This document shows, piece by piece, positions 17,701-25,320 of a stretch of 64,000 nucleotides of DNA. The notes under the pieces are model-generated. The model was given only the letters and a program-made list of their open reading frames with translations, made no database searches and was not told the DNA's origin. Both the position numbers and the translations under genes were made by a program. The stretch is from an uncultured Lachnospiraceae bacterium (GTDB taxonomy: Bacteria > Bacillota > Clostridia > Lachnospirales > Lachnospiraceae). The stretch spans positions 1-64,000 of the forward strand of contig CANCYO010000005.1 of NCBI GenBank assembly GCA_947382415.1, written 5' to 3'. Position 1 is the first letter of the stretch. Each line of letters opens with the position of its first letter.

Positions 17701-18704
17701 CAGTGATATTGAAAATTCTCAGCATTTTGGGCATTCTTCTGCTGGTACTTCTGGGAGTGCTGTTCTCAGCCATACTGCTTGTCCTCTTTGTGCCTGTCAC
17801 TTACCGGGTGCGGGCGGACAGGCAGGAGACTGTGCCGGACGGGGACGGGAGACCGGCTGATTCGCCTCTCATGCATATTGCAGTGAAGGCCGACTGGCTT
17901 TTGGGAGTCCTGCGGGTGCGTTTTATGTATCCCGATCCGGGTACGGTCAAAGTGAAGGCTCTGTGTTTTACGCTGTTTGACTCAGGAGCAGGGCATGAGA
18001 CGACAGAGACGCGAAAGAAAACGGCCGAACAGCGGAAGCCGTCCGAACAGAAGGACGAGGCCGGGCAGGAGACGGCATCCGAACAGAAGGATGTGGCCGG
18101 ACAGGAGACGGCAACCGAACAGAAGGGTGCGGACAGGCAGGAGCAAGCGTCCGGACAGAAGAAGGCGGAGGGGCCTCCTCCGGCGGCACAGCAGCCCGTT
18201 TACGGTGCAGATCGGGATGAGAAAACGTCATTCGGAGAAAAAAGCCGCCCCAAACAGGAGCCGAAGCAAAATGAAAAGCAGAATATAATCGAAAAAATAC
18301 GATACACATTCCGGAGAATCTGTGCTAAAATAAAAGAGCTGTGGGAAAATTTTGCCTATTATAAAGAAGTCCTTTTATGTGAGGATACCCGAGGTCTCGC
18401 GCAGCATACGCTGATGCGGACCGGCAAGGTGTTAAAAAGCATCCGGCCCAGAAAGCTGCGCGCCGATATCCTGTTTGGCACAGGTTCCCCGGATACCACA
18501 GGATATGCGTTCGGTATCTATGGCATGTTTTGTTCCTGGCTTGGAAAATGGGTGACAGTCACGCCTGATTTTGAGCGGGCCGTGCTGGCGGGGGAACTGG
18601 ATGCCGCAGGGCATATCACAATCTTTCAGCTTTTGTGGCACGGTCTGAGGCTCGTCACAGACCGCAGGCTTCGCGAACTTGTGGACAAACTAAGAAGAAC
18701 ATAA
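17694..18704 (+). CDS. DUF2953 protein (YtfI-like, sporulation-associated)
   Basis: The 336-aa protein starts at ATG 17694 behind AAGGAG. It has one N-terminal membrane helix (about residues 2-32), a strand-rich segment, then a low-complexity charged linker (about residues 110-185) with three and a half tandem 12-residue repeats of the form EQKDEAGQETAS, and a C-terminal DUF2953 domain (GLAQHTLMRTGKVLKSIRP, FGTGSPDTTGYAFGIYG). In Bacillus the DUF2953 gene ytfI precedes ytfJ (gerW), and the same order is seen here. Role unknown but likely sporulation. The linker repeats come from a 36-bp DNA repeat. Confidence 0.85.
   Translation: MLTVILKILSILGILLLVLLGVLFSAILLVLFVPVTYRVRADRQETVPDGDGRPADSPLMHIAVKADWLLGVLRVRFMYPDPGTVKVKALCFTLFDSGAGHETTETRKKTAEQRKPSEQKDEAGQETASEQKDVAGQETATEQKGADRQEQASGQKKAEGPPPAAQQPVYGADRDEKTSFGEKSRPKQEPKQNEKQNIIEKIRYTFRRICAKIKELWENFAYYKEVLLCEDTRGLAQHTLMRTGKVLKSIRPRKLRADILFGTGSPDTTGYAFGIYGMFCSWLGKWVTVTPDFERAVLAGELDAAGHITIFQLLWHGLRLVTDRRLRELVDKLRRT
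18045..18152 (+). repeat. 36-bp tandem repeat inside DUF2953 gene
   Basis: Three in-frame 36-bp units, each coding EQK(D/G)xAxxQExA(S/T), followed by a partial fourth (GQKKAEG). Unit boundaries are near 18045, 18081 and 18117. The first two units are most alike, the third more diverged. It lies in the flexible linker, so copy-number change would keep the frame. Confidence 0.8.
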
Positions 18705-18743
18705 AAAGACGCGTGGGATAAATCACGCGGGAACGGAGAGAAT

Positions 18744-19154
18744 ATGGCAAACAAAGAAAATGAATTTCAGGGCGTAGTTGAATCTCTGCTGCAGGGTATG
18801 GACACCGTACTGTCCACCAAGACTGTGGTGGGCGAGGCCACAACGGTGGGAGATACCATTATCCTTCCGTTGGTGGACGTTACCTTCGGCGTGGGCGCGG
18901 GAGCGGGCAGCAACAGCCAGAAGGGCTCGGGCTCAGGCGCCGGCGGACTGGGCGGTAAGATGACGCCCAGCGCGGTTCTGGTGATCAGAGACGGTTCCGT
19001 AAAGCTTGTAAATATCAAGAATCAGGATACGGTGACCAAGATTCTGGACATGATTCCCGATCTGGTGGATAAGTTTACCCAGCCCAAAGAGAAGGAAGAC
19101 ATGAGTGACACTGAGATCGTGGATCTGGCATTTCCCGAGGAGCCCGATAAATAA
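18744..19154 (+). CDS. gerW: GerW family sporulation protein (YtfJ)
   Basis: A 136-aa protein of the GerW/YtfJ family, needed in Bacillus for proper spore germination. Family features: N-terminal helix FQGVVESLLQGMDTVLSTKT, VGEATTVGDTIILPLVDVTF, a Gly/Ala/Ser-rich stretch (about residues 51-73), then TPSAVLVIRDGSVKLVNIKN and an acidic tail. ATG 18744 follows a GGAGAG site, 39 nt after the DUF2953 stop. The pairing with DUF2953 is conserved in spore formers. Confidence 0.93.
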   Translation: MANKENEFQGVVESLLQGMDTVLSTKTVVGEATTVGDTIILPLVDVTFGVGAGAGSNSQKGSGSGAGGLGGKMTPSAVLVIRDGSVKLVNIKNQDTVTKILDMIPDLVDKFTQPKEKEDMSDTEIVDLAFPEEPDK

Positions 19155-19169
19155 TTTATGTTTCGGACT

Positions 19170-19199
19170 GTCATAAAATGCGGCGGAGCGCCATATAAT
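19170..19199 (+). promoter_or_regulatory. Possible sporulation-type (sigma-E-like) promoter
   Basis: GTCATAAA at 19170-19177 and CATATAAT at 19192-19199 leave a spacing of 16 between the ATA core and CATA, close to the mother-cell sigma-E pattern (ATA, 16-18 nt, CATAnnnT). It lies between gerW and a small membrane-protein gene. TATAAT also fits a vegetative -10, but there is no TTGACA-like -35. Confidence 0.35.
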
Positions 19200-19230
19200 A
19201 CAGCGAGATAATATGCATGTGTGCAATATT

Positions 19231-19371
19231 ATGAAAAAACTTGTTGGTCTGGTCTCTTTTCTGCTCGCGTTGGGAATGCTTTTGATGTTGATTGCAGGCA
19301 ATCGGCTGATTGGCCTGATTATTGTCGCCCTGCTGTTATTTTTGGGCTATAATTGTCTGTGCGGCGACTAA
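19231..19371 (+). CDS. Small hydrophobic membrane protein (46 aa)
   Basis: A short frame ATG 19231 to TAA 19369-19371 encodes 46 residues, MKKLVGLVSFLLALGMLLML then AGNRLIGLIIVALLLFLGYN and CLCGD. It has two hydrophobic segments, a Lys-Lys N-terminus and a Cys-containing C-terminus, typical of small clostridial membrane proteins. An upstream in-frame ATG (19213) would add six residues; no strong ribosome binding site decides between them. It lies between gerW and a J-domain-like gene, behind a possible sigma-E-type promoter. I do not recognise the family. Confidence 0.55.
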   Translation: MKKLVGLVSFLLALGMLLMLIAGNRLIGLIIVALLLFLGYNCLCGD

Positions 19372-19379
19372 GAGGTATA

Positions 19380-19435
19380 AGGTTGAAAGAAATTCGTTTC
19401 AACCTCCCTGATTTGAGTGCGCGCTGAGGCGCGCA
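19380..19435. other. Two consecutive hairpins before J-domain gene
   Basis: Hairpin 1: AGGTTGAAA (19380-19388) / TTTCAACCT (19397-19405), 9 bp, 8-nt loop. Hairpin 2: TGCGCGC (19418-19424) / GCGCGCA (19429-19435), 7 bp, TGAG loop. The second ends 2 nt before the ribosome binding site GGGAG of the next gene. Neither is followed by a T-tract. Confidence 0.6.
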
Positions 19436-19448
19436 GATGGGAGCAAAA

Positions 19449-19982
19449 ATGAAGGACTGGGAAGAAATCATAAAGGCGGAGAGTTCAGAGGAACTGAAGG
19501 AAGTCAAACTCTGGCTGTTTCAGGAATATATGCGCCTGGATCAGGAGCGGAAGGATCTGAGCGACATGATGGACAAGTTCCGGAAGGAGCGCACATCCTT
19601 TCAGGAGGAGATGAACGCCTTAAACCGCCGCAGCGTCCAGGAACGCAAAAGGCTGCGGGAGGAGAATCTGTTTTTTGATAAGAAGATGGCGATTCTGCAG
19701 GAGGGTTTCAGACAGCTTGAGGCGGACCGCAAGGCGCTGGAGCGGGAACGCATCAGCATGGAGAAGGAGCGGGAGCTGATGACACGGAGCCGGACTCTTG
19801 ATTTTTACGGCGAAGACCCGCTGATGGAACTGCTTTTCCGAAATGCCACCAATCCGCTGGCGCTTAGAAAACGCTATAAAGATCTGGTGAAGATATTCCA
19901 TCCCGACAATGTGGCCGGAGACGAGGAACTGGTACAGATGATCAACAGAGAGTTTGCAAGACGCAGGAGAGAAGAGGCGTAA
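19449..19982 (+). CDS. Coiled-coil protein with C-terminal J-domain-like motif
   Basis: A 177-aa protein starting at ATG 19449, behind GGGAG (19438-19442); the ATG at 19437 lies on that site itself. Residues about 20-120 are almost entirely charged heptad-like sequence (RLDQERKDLSDMMDKFRKER, RKALERERISMEKERELM), a long predicted coiled coil. The last ~45 residues, LALRKRYKDLVKIFHPDN then MINREFARRR, match helices II-III of a DnaJ domain with the HPD tripeptide. J-domains normally sit at the N-terminus and recruit DnaK; a short C-terminal one after a coiled coil is less usual. Partner unknown. A terminator follows. Confidence 0.75.
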   Translation: MKDWEEIIKAESSEELKEVKLWLFQEYMRLDQERKDLSDMMDKFRKERTSFQEEMNALNRRSVQERKRLREENLFFDKKMAILQEGFRQLEADRKALERERISMEKERELMTRSRTLDFYGEDPLMELLFRNATNPLALRKRYKDLVKIFHPDNVAGDEELVQMINREFARRRREEA

Positions 19983-20003
19983 GCAATGGTTTGGGACAAC
20001 AAA

Positions 20004-20036
20004 AAAGGGAAGGCAGCTGCTTTCCCTTTTGTCTGT
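20004..20036. terminator. Bidirectional terminator between J-domain gene and rpmB
   Basis: A 9-bp perfect stem AAAAGGGAA (20004-20012) / TTCCCTTTT (20023-20031) with GCAGCTGC inside. It is T-rich on both flanks, so it can end transcription of the plus-strand gene and of the minus-strand rpmB. Confidence 0.8.
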
Positions 20037-20071
20037 TAAGTATCTTTTTTCAAAATTTTCAAAATTTTGTG

Positions 20072-20257
20072 TTAAGCGCGCTCAACACTGCCGGATCTCA
20101 AGCAGCTGGTGCATACATGCATTCTCTTTGTTCCGCCATTTACTTTGCACTTTACGCTCTTTACGTTAGCGTTCCAGATTGCATTGCTTCTTCTATGAGA
20201 ATGGCTTACGTTATTACCGAAATGAACGCCCTTGCCGCAAACATCACACTTAGCCAT
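20072..20257 (-). CDS. rpmB: 50S ribosomal protein L28
   Basis: A 61-aa L28: MAKCDVCGKGVHFGNNVSHS at the N-terminus and HVCTSCLRSGSVERA at the C-terminus. The two CxxC pairs mark the zinc-binding (C+) form. The start is the ATG at 20257, directly behind a perfect AGGAGG on the minus strand; the in-frame extension to 20287 is not needed. Monocistronic, divergent from asp23, a position shared with many Firmicutes where rpmB sits beside yloU-yloV. Confidence 0.97.
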   Translation of the reverse strand: MAKCDVCGKGVHFGNNVSHSHRRSNAIWNANVKSVKCKVNGGTKRMHVCTSCLRSGSVERA

Positions 20258-20296
20258 ATTGACACCTCCTAAACATGCTAAACTCACAACAGTGAT

Positions 20297-20325
20297 ATAT
20301 TACCAGAAATATGGAATAAAAGCAA
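20297..20325 (-). promoter_or_regulatory. rpmB promoter
   Basis: Minus strand: -35 TTGCTT (20320-20325), 17-nt spacer ending in TGG (extended -10), -10 TAATAT (20297-20302). It lies 40 nt upstream of the rpmB start. Confidence 0.65.
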
Positions 20326-20438
20326 GCAATTTTTTCAATAAATTTCTTCAATAAATTTTTTATAGAAACAGTTTTCTTTTTAGGAAAAAGCTGGTAAAAT
20401 AATCTATGTGTATGTCTATACCGAAAAGGAGGTAGAAC

Positions 20439-20798
20439 ATGAAAGGTTCTTCGATGAATACCCACATGGGGAATATTGTCATAAACAATGAGGTGATCGC
20501 CCAGTACGCAGGCAGCGTGGCTGTGGAGTGCTTTGGTATCGTAGGCATGGCCGGGGTGAATGTCAGGGACGGCCTGGTGCGTCTGCTCAAGATGGACAGT
20601 CTCACCAGAGGAATCAACGTGTCTCTTAACAATAATAAACTGACTCTGGACTTTCATGTGATTGTGGCTTACGGGGTGAGCATCATCGCCGTGTCGGACA
20701 ATCTGGTCAGCAATGTAAAGTATAAGGTGGAGGAATTCACCGGTATTGAGATAGAGAAGATCAACATCTTTGTTGAAGGTGTAAGAGTGATTGATTAA
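20439..20798 (+). CDS. Asp23/Gls24 family envelope stress protein (YloU-like)
   Basis: A 119-aa Asp23-family protein: NTHMGNIVINNEVIAQYAGS and then the conserved core AVECFGIVGMAGVNVRDG and GINVSLNNNKLTLDFHVIVA. In Gram-positives, these membrane-associated proteins are linked to envelope homeostasis and, as YloU, sit immediately upstream of the fatty-acid kinase gene. ATG 20439 follows AAAGGAGG. A weak promoter with an extended -10 (TGGTAAAAT, 20392-20400) lies upstream. First gene of an asp23-fakA(-recG) operon. Confidence 0.9.
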   Translation: MKGSSMNTHMGNIVINNEVIAQYAGSVAVECFGIVGMAGVNVRDGLVRLLKMDSLTRGINVSLNNNKLTLDFHVIVAYGVSIIAVSDNLVSNVKYKVEEFTGIEIEKINIFVEGVRVID

Positions 20799-20812
20799 GG
20801 AGGAACTTGATT

Positions 20813-22534
20813 GTGAGTTTACAGAAAATCGACGCTAAGATGCTTTCAAAGATGTTCTTAGCAGGCGCCAAAAATCTTGAAAGTAAAAAAGAATGGATCA
20901 ATGAGCTGAATGTGTTTCCCGTACCCGACGGGGACACGGGAACCAATATGACCATGACGATCATGTCTGCGGCCAGAGAGGTAGCCGCCCTGGGAGGAAA
21001 TGCGGATATGGAATCCATCTGCAAAGCGATCTCCTCCGGTTCCCTTCGCGGAGCCAGAGGCAATTCCGGCGTAATTCTCTCCCAGTTGTTCCGCGGTTTT
21101 ACCAAGGTGATCAAAATCCAGTCGGAGCTTACTGTTTCCGTGTTTGCGGACGCCTTTGACAAAGCGGTGGAAACGGCTTACAAGGCGGTTATGAAACCCA
21201 AAGAGGGTACGATTCTGACGGTGGCCCGCGGCGCGGCGGAGCGGGCAAAAGAGCTTGCAGAAGGCGGCGAAGAGGATCTGGAGACCTTTTTCCGCGCGGT
21301 GATCGAGCAGGCGGAGTATGTTCTGAGCCAGACTCCCGAGATGCTGCCCGTGCTGAAGCAGGCCGGCGTGGTGGATTCCGGCGGACAGGGACTTGTGGAG
21401 GTTCTGCACGGCGCGTTTGATCTCTTTATGGGCAAGGAAGTGAATCTGGATCTGAACAGCCCTGCGGCTCCTGAGCGGAAAACGGGGTTCGGTTCGTCCT
21501 ATGAGGCGCAGGCAAACGCTGAGATCAAATTCGGATATTGTACGGAATTCATCATTTTGTTGAACAAGCCCTTCAATGTCAAGACCGAGAAGGATTTTAA
21601 GAGCTTCCTGGAGTCTATCGGCGATTCCATTGTCTGTGTGGCAGACGACGATGTAGTAAAGGTGCATGTACACACCAACGATCCCGGTATGGCGATTCAG
21701 CGCGCGTTAAAATACGGCGCACTCTCCAATATGAAGATTGACAATATGCGTCTGGAGCATCAGGAGAAACTGTTTAAAATGTCTGAAGACGGCAAAGCAG
21801 AGGAGAAAGCCGTGGAGGTATCGGGCGCTGCCGAACATCCTGCGGCGCCTGCAGCCGAACCTGAAATGCCCCACAAGGAGGTCGGATTTATCGCGGTCTC
21901 TGTGGGTGAGGGCGTAAATGAGATATTCAGAAGTCTGGGTGTGGATCATATTATCGAGGGTGGCCAGACCATGAATCCCAGCACTGCGGATATTCTGGAT
22001 GCCGTTGACAAGGTCAATGCGGACACCATCTTCATCCTTCCGAACAACAAGAATATAATTCTCGCGGCCAATCAGGCGGCAGAGCTCATGACGGATAAAA
22101 ATCTGCTGGTCATTCCCACCAAAACCATTCCTCAGGGAATTACCGCCGTCATCAATTTTGTGCCGGATATTTCCGTGGATGAGAATGAACAGACCATGCT
22201 GGAGGAGATCGGAAAAGTAAAGACCGGACAGGTAACTTATGCCGTGCGTGATACCGTGATCGACGAGAAGGAGATCAAAAAGGATGACTATATGGGCATC
22301 GGAGACGCGGGGATTCTCGCCGTGGGTCAGGATATGGCCAAAGTGACGGAAGAGATGGTCGCCGCCATGGTGGACGAGGATTCCGAACTCATCAGCGTCT
22401 ATTACGGCGCCGATGTGGAGGAGGCTGCCGCGGAAGAACTCCGCGATATGCTTGAGAGCGCTTATCCTGCCTGCGACATTGAACTGCAGTCCGGGGGACA
22501 GCCTATTTACTATTATGTGATCTCTGTGGAATAA
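20813..22534 (+). CDS. fakA: Fatty acid kinase catalytic subunit FakA (DAK2/YloV)
   Basis: FakA phosphorylates exogenous fatty acids held by a DegV-type FakB protein so they can enter phospholipid synthesis. GTG 20813 is used: it lies 9 nt after AAGGAGG, while the TTG at 20807 is only 3 nt away. The 573-aa protein has an N-terminal DhaL-type kinase domain (NVFPVPDGDTGTNMTMTIMS, SLRGARGNSGVILSQLFRG), a middle domain, an Ala/Glu/Pro-rich linker near residues 325-345, and a C-terminal DegV-like domain (GEGVNEIFRSLGVDHIIEGG, ILPNNKNIILAANQA). A DegV/FakB candidate is encoded 2.8 kb downstream at 25321. Confidence 0.93.
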   Translation: MSLQKIDAKMLSKMFLAGAKNLESKKEWINELNVFPVPDGDTGTNMTMTIMSAAREVAALGGNADMESICKAISSGSLRGARGNSGVILSQLFRGFTKVIKIQSELTVSVFADAFDKAVETAYKAVMKPKEGTILTVARGAAERAKELAEGGEEDLETFFRAVIEQAEYVLSQTPEMLPVLKQAGVVDSGGQGLVEVLHGAFDLFMGKEVNLDLNSPAAPERKTGFGSSYEAQANAEIKFGYCTEFIILLNKPFNVKTEKDFKSFLESIGDSIVCVADDDVVKVHVHTNDPGMAIQRALKYGALSNMKIDNMRLEHQEKLFKMSEDGKAEEKAVEVSGAAEHPAAPAAEPEMPHKEVGFIAVSVGEGVNEIFRSLGVDHIIEGGQTMNPSTADILDAVDKVNADTIFILPNNKNIILAANQAAELMTDKNLLVIPTKTIPQGITAVINFVPDISVDENEQTMLEEIGKVKTGQVTYAVRDTVIDEKEIKKDDYMGIGDAGILAVGQDMAKVTEEMVAAMVDEDSELISVYYGADVEEAAAEELRDMLESAYPACDIELQSGGQPIYYYVISVE

Positions 22535-22550
22535 ACAGCGGCAGGACAGG

Positions 22551-22577
22551 AAGGAGACAGTTTTGTCTCCTTCTTTT
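22551..22577 (+). terminator. Possible terminator between fakA and recG
   Basis: Perfect 8-bp stem AAGGAGAC (22551-22558) / GTCTCCTT (22565-22572), 6-nt loop, then CTTTTG. The U-tract is short, so termination may be partial, leaving read-through into recG. Confidence 0.5.
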
Positions 22578-22610
22578 GAATGTGCAGTCCCATGCAGAGG
22601 AAATTATGAG

Positions 22611-24758
22611 TTGAAAAAGATGGGAAAACAGACTAAAAAGGAAGCTCAGATAAAGGAAGCTCAGATAAATCAGAATACACCTGTCATAAAGCTGAAAGGC
22701 GTGGGGGAAAAGGCAAATGCGCTTTTTGCCAAAATTGACGTTGCCACCGTGGGCGATCTGTTGTCCCATTATCCGCGGGATTATGAGAGCTTTGCCCTGC
22801 CGGTTACTGTGGGTGAAACGGTTCCGGGGGAGGTCTGTGCGGTTTATGTGGCGGTGGCAGGGATTCCCAATCAGAAAACGGTCCGTTCTCTGACGATCCT
22901 GAATGTGATCGTGCGGGATGAAACCGGCGGGATGCTGCTTACGTTTTTTAATATGCCATTTCTAAAGAAGACTTTAAAACCGGGCGGTTATTATGTGTTT
23001 CGGGGTCTGGTACAGACCCGCGGGACGGCAAAGATCATGGAACAGCCCAAAATCTATGGTCTGGAGGATTATCGCAGGCAATGCGGTCAGCTCATGCCCA
23101 GATATGCCCTCACAAAAGGGCTTACGAATCAGGCGGTTTTAAAAGCGGTGCGTCAGGGGCTGGATGCCATTGAATACGAGGAGGAATTTTATCCCCGGAA
23201 ATTTTTGGAGCGGCATGAACTGATCTCTGTACGGGAGGCTCTGCGGGGCGTTCATTTTCCGGCAGACTATGAGGCCTTGAAAAAGGCCCGCAGACGGCTG
23301 GCTTTTGACGAGTTTTTTGGATTTATTTTGATGCTTCGCAAGAATAAAGAGCTGGTTCAGGGACTGGATAATTGTTATCCGATGCTGGAGACGGCGGACA
23401 CCGTGCGCTTTCTGGAGCAGCTTCCTTTTCCGCTGACCAATGCGCAAAAGAGAGTGTGGAGCGAACTGCGCGAGGATATGGCGGGAGCGCACTGCATGAA
23501 CCGGCTGATTCAGGGGGATGTGGGAAGCGGCAAGACGATTCTGGCGGTGCTGGCGCTTCTCATGTGTGCGGCAAACGGCTGTCAGGGGGCTTTAATGGCT
23601 CCAACTGAAGTGTTGGCCAGGCAGCACTATGAGGGCATCTGTGCCTATACCAGACAATATCATCTGAGCTTCAGGCCGGTGCTTTTAGTGGGAAGTATGA
23701 CTGCGGCGCAAAAACGGGAGGTTTATGCGCAGATATCCTCCGGGGAGGCGAATCTGATCGTGGGTACACATGCACTGATTCAGGGCAAAGTAACTTATCA
23801 CAGGCTTGCTCTGGTGGTGACGGATGAACAGCACCGTTTCGGCGTCCGCCAGAGGGAGAGCCTTGCGGGCAAAGCCGAACAGGGAACCGGCGCCATTGGA
23901 GATGGTCATCCCCATGTGCTGGTCATGAGCGCCACCCCCATTCCCCGCACACTGGCCATCATTCTCTACGGCGATCTGTCAGTGTCTGTGATAGACGAGC
24001 TTCCGGCGGACAGACTACCCATCAAAAACTGCGTGGTCAACACCTCATATCGCCCCAAGGCATACGATTTTATCGCAAAAGAAGTGGCGGCGGGACGGCA
24101 GGCCTATGTTATCTGTTCCCAGGTGGAAGAGGGCGAGCTTGAGGATGTGGAGAATGTGGTGGAATATACGGGGAAGCTCAGGGCCGCTCTGCCGGCATCC
24201 GTTCAGATCGCATATCTGCACGGAAAAATGCATCCTGTGGACAAAAACAGAATTATGGAAGAATTTGCGGCTCATAATATTGATGTGCTGGTCTCCACTA
24301 CAGTGATCGAGGTGGGCGTCAACGTGCCCAACGCCACGGTAATGATGGTGGAAAATGCCGAGCGCTTCGGTCTGGCGCAGCTTCATCAGCTCCGCGGGCG
24401 CGTGGGAAGGGGAAATTGTCAGAGTTATTGCATCTTTGTGAGCTCCAATGAAAAAAAAGAGACTATGGAACGCCTTGACATACTGAACCATTCCAACGAC
24501 GGTTTTTATATTGCCGCTCAGGATCTGAAGCTCAGAGGTCCCGGAGAACTGCTGGGTGTCCGACAGAGCGGAGATCTGGCCTTTCAGATCGGGGACGTGT
24601 ATGCGGACGCGACCGTTCTGCAGGAGGCCGCAGGCGCGGTGGATGAGCTGCTTGGGAAGGATGCGGAGCTTATGGGTGATGAATACAGGGATTTGCGACA
24701 CTATTTTGAAGCACATAGACGACATGATAAAAACGTCACTGATTTTAGAACAATTTAA
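22611..24758 (+). CDS. recG: ATP-dependent DNA helicase RecG
   Basis: RecG remodels stalled forks and branched DNA. I place the start at TTG 22611, 10 nt after AGAGG; ATG 22620 (three codons later) is the alternative. The ~715-aa product has the N-terminal wedge domain with IKLKGVGEKANALFAKIDVA, then superfamily-2 motifs: Walker A QGDVGSGKTILAVLAL, DEQH box VVTDEQHRFGVRQRESL, motif III VMSATPIPRTLA, and motif VI QLRGRVGRGNCQSYC. N-terminal residues 10-20 contain a short tandem duplication (KEAQIKEAQI). The asp23-fakA-recG order is common in Firmicutes. Confidence 0.95.
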   Translation: MKKMGKQTKKEAQIKEAQINQNTPVIKLKGVGEKANALFAKIDVATVGDLLSHYPRDYESFALPVTVGETVPGEVCAVYVAVAGIPNQKTVRSLTILNVIVRDETGGMLLTFFNMPFLKKTLKPGGYYVFRGLVQTRGTAKIMEQPKIYGLEDYRRQCGQLMPRYALTKGLTNQAVLKAVRQGLDAIEYEEEFYPRKFLERHELISVREALRGVHFPADYEALKKARRRLAFDEFFGFILMLRKNKELVQGLDNCYPMLETADTVRFLEQLPFPLTNAQKRVWSELREDMAGAHCMNRLIQGDVGSGKTILAVLALLMCAANGCQGALMAPTEVLARQHYEGICAYTRQYHLSFRPVLLVGSMTAAQKREVYAQISSGEANLIVGTHALIQGKVTYHRLALVVTDEQHRFGVRQRESLAGKAEQGTGAIGDGHPHVLVMSATPIPRTLAIILYGDLSVSVIDELPADRLPIKNCVVNTSYRPKAYDFIAKEVAAGRQAYVICSQVEEGELEDVENVVEYTGKLRAALPASVQIAYLHGKMHPVDKNRIMEEFAAHNIDVLVSTTVIEVGVNVPNATVMMVENAERFGLAQLHQLRGRVGRGNCQSYCIFVSSNEKKETMERLDILNHSNDGFYIAAQDLKLRGPGELLGVRQSGDLAFQIGDVYADATVLQEAAGAVDELLGKDAELMGDEYRDLRHYFEAHRRHDKNVTDFRTI

Positions 24759-24773
24759 TATTAAGGGCTGTTT

Positions 24774-25184
24774 ATGAATAAACGAAAATCTATATTTGTA
24801 ATAACAATTGGAATACTCCTCATACTATTGAGCATTTTAGCAGTTTTAATGACAAAAATTGCAAAGCAGAGACAAATTCAATTGCCGGATAAAATCACAC
24901 GGATCGTGTGCAGGGAGTTCGATGAATCCAGAACGGAGTATACCGATTCGGAAGTTTTAGAGAAAATAGAGCGTCTTTTGTCAGAAGCCAGGTTTGAAAA
25001 AATAACAGATGAGGAATATTATGTTGGAGGGTATATGTTTGAGTTCTATGAAGACGAAGTTTTGCATTATGTCGGAATATCCAGAGATCACTTTATTTAT
25101 GATGGCACAGGCTACCGTGTAGATGAGGAAATTAATTGTGAAATCCTTAGAACATTGGGGAAATATGCCGGAACAAATAAGTGA
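24774..25184 (+). CDS. Small membrane-anchored hypothetical protein
   Basis: A 136-aa protein with a Lys/Arg-rich N-terminus and one membrane helix (IFVITIGILLILLSILAVLM, residues 7-26), leaving ~105 residues outside the cell. The outer part is acidic (EFDESRTEYTDSEVLEKIER, GGYMFEFYEDEVLHYVG) and resembles small clostridial secreted beta-sandwich domains, but I cannot name a family. The gene is clearly more AT-rich than recG before it and degV after it, suggesting later acquisition. A strong terminator follows. Confidence 0.65.
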   Translation: MNKRKSIFVITIGILLILLSILAVLMTKIAKQRQIQLPDKITRIVCREFDESRTEYTDSEVLEKIERLLSEARFEKITDEEYYVGGYMFEFYEDEVLHYVGISRDHFIYDGTGYRVDEEINCEILRTLGKYAGTNK

Positions 25185-25200
25185 GCAGGCAGTTTGATAT

Positions 25201-25256
25201 AACCTCTGAATCGGTATGGTCAGCATAAGACAGATTACCCGATTTAGAGGTTTTTC
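25201..25256 (+). terminator. Rho-independent terminator
   Basis: Stem AACCTCTGAATCGG (25201-25214) / CCGATTTAGAGGTT (25239-25252), 14 bp with one mismatch, 24-nt loop, ending in TTTTT (25251-25255). It closes the small membrane-protein gene 16 nt after its stop. Confidence 0.85.
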
Positions 25257-25258
25257 AG

Positions 25259-25287
25259 TTGACTTTCGCACGATATAAAAGTAAAAT
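25259..25287 (+). promoter_or_regulatory. degV promoter
   Basis: -35 TTGACT (25259-25264), 17-nt spacer, -10 TAAAAT (25282-25287), immediately after the preceding terminator and 34 nt upstream of the degV ATG. Confidence 0.75.
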
Positions 25288-25320
25288 AACACTATCTATA
25301 CGAAATGAGGGAGAGAGCAA

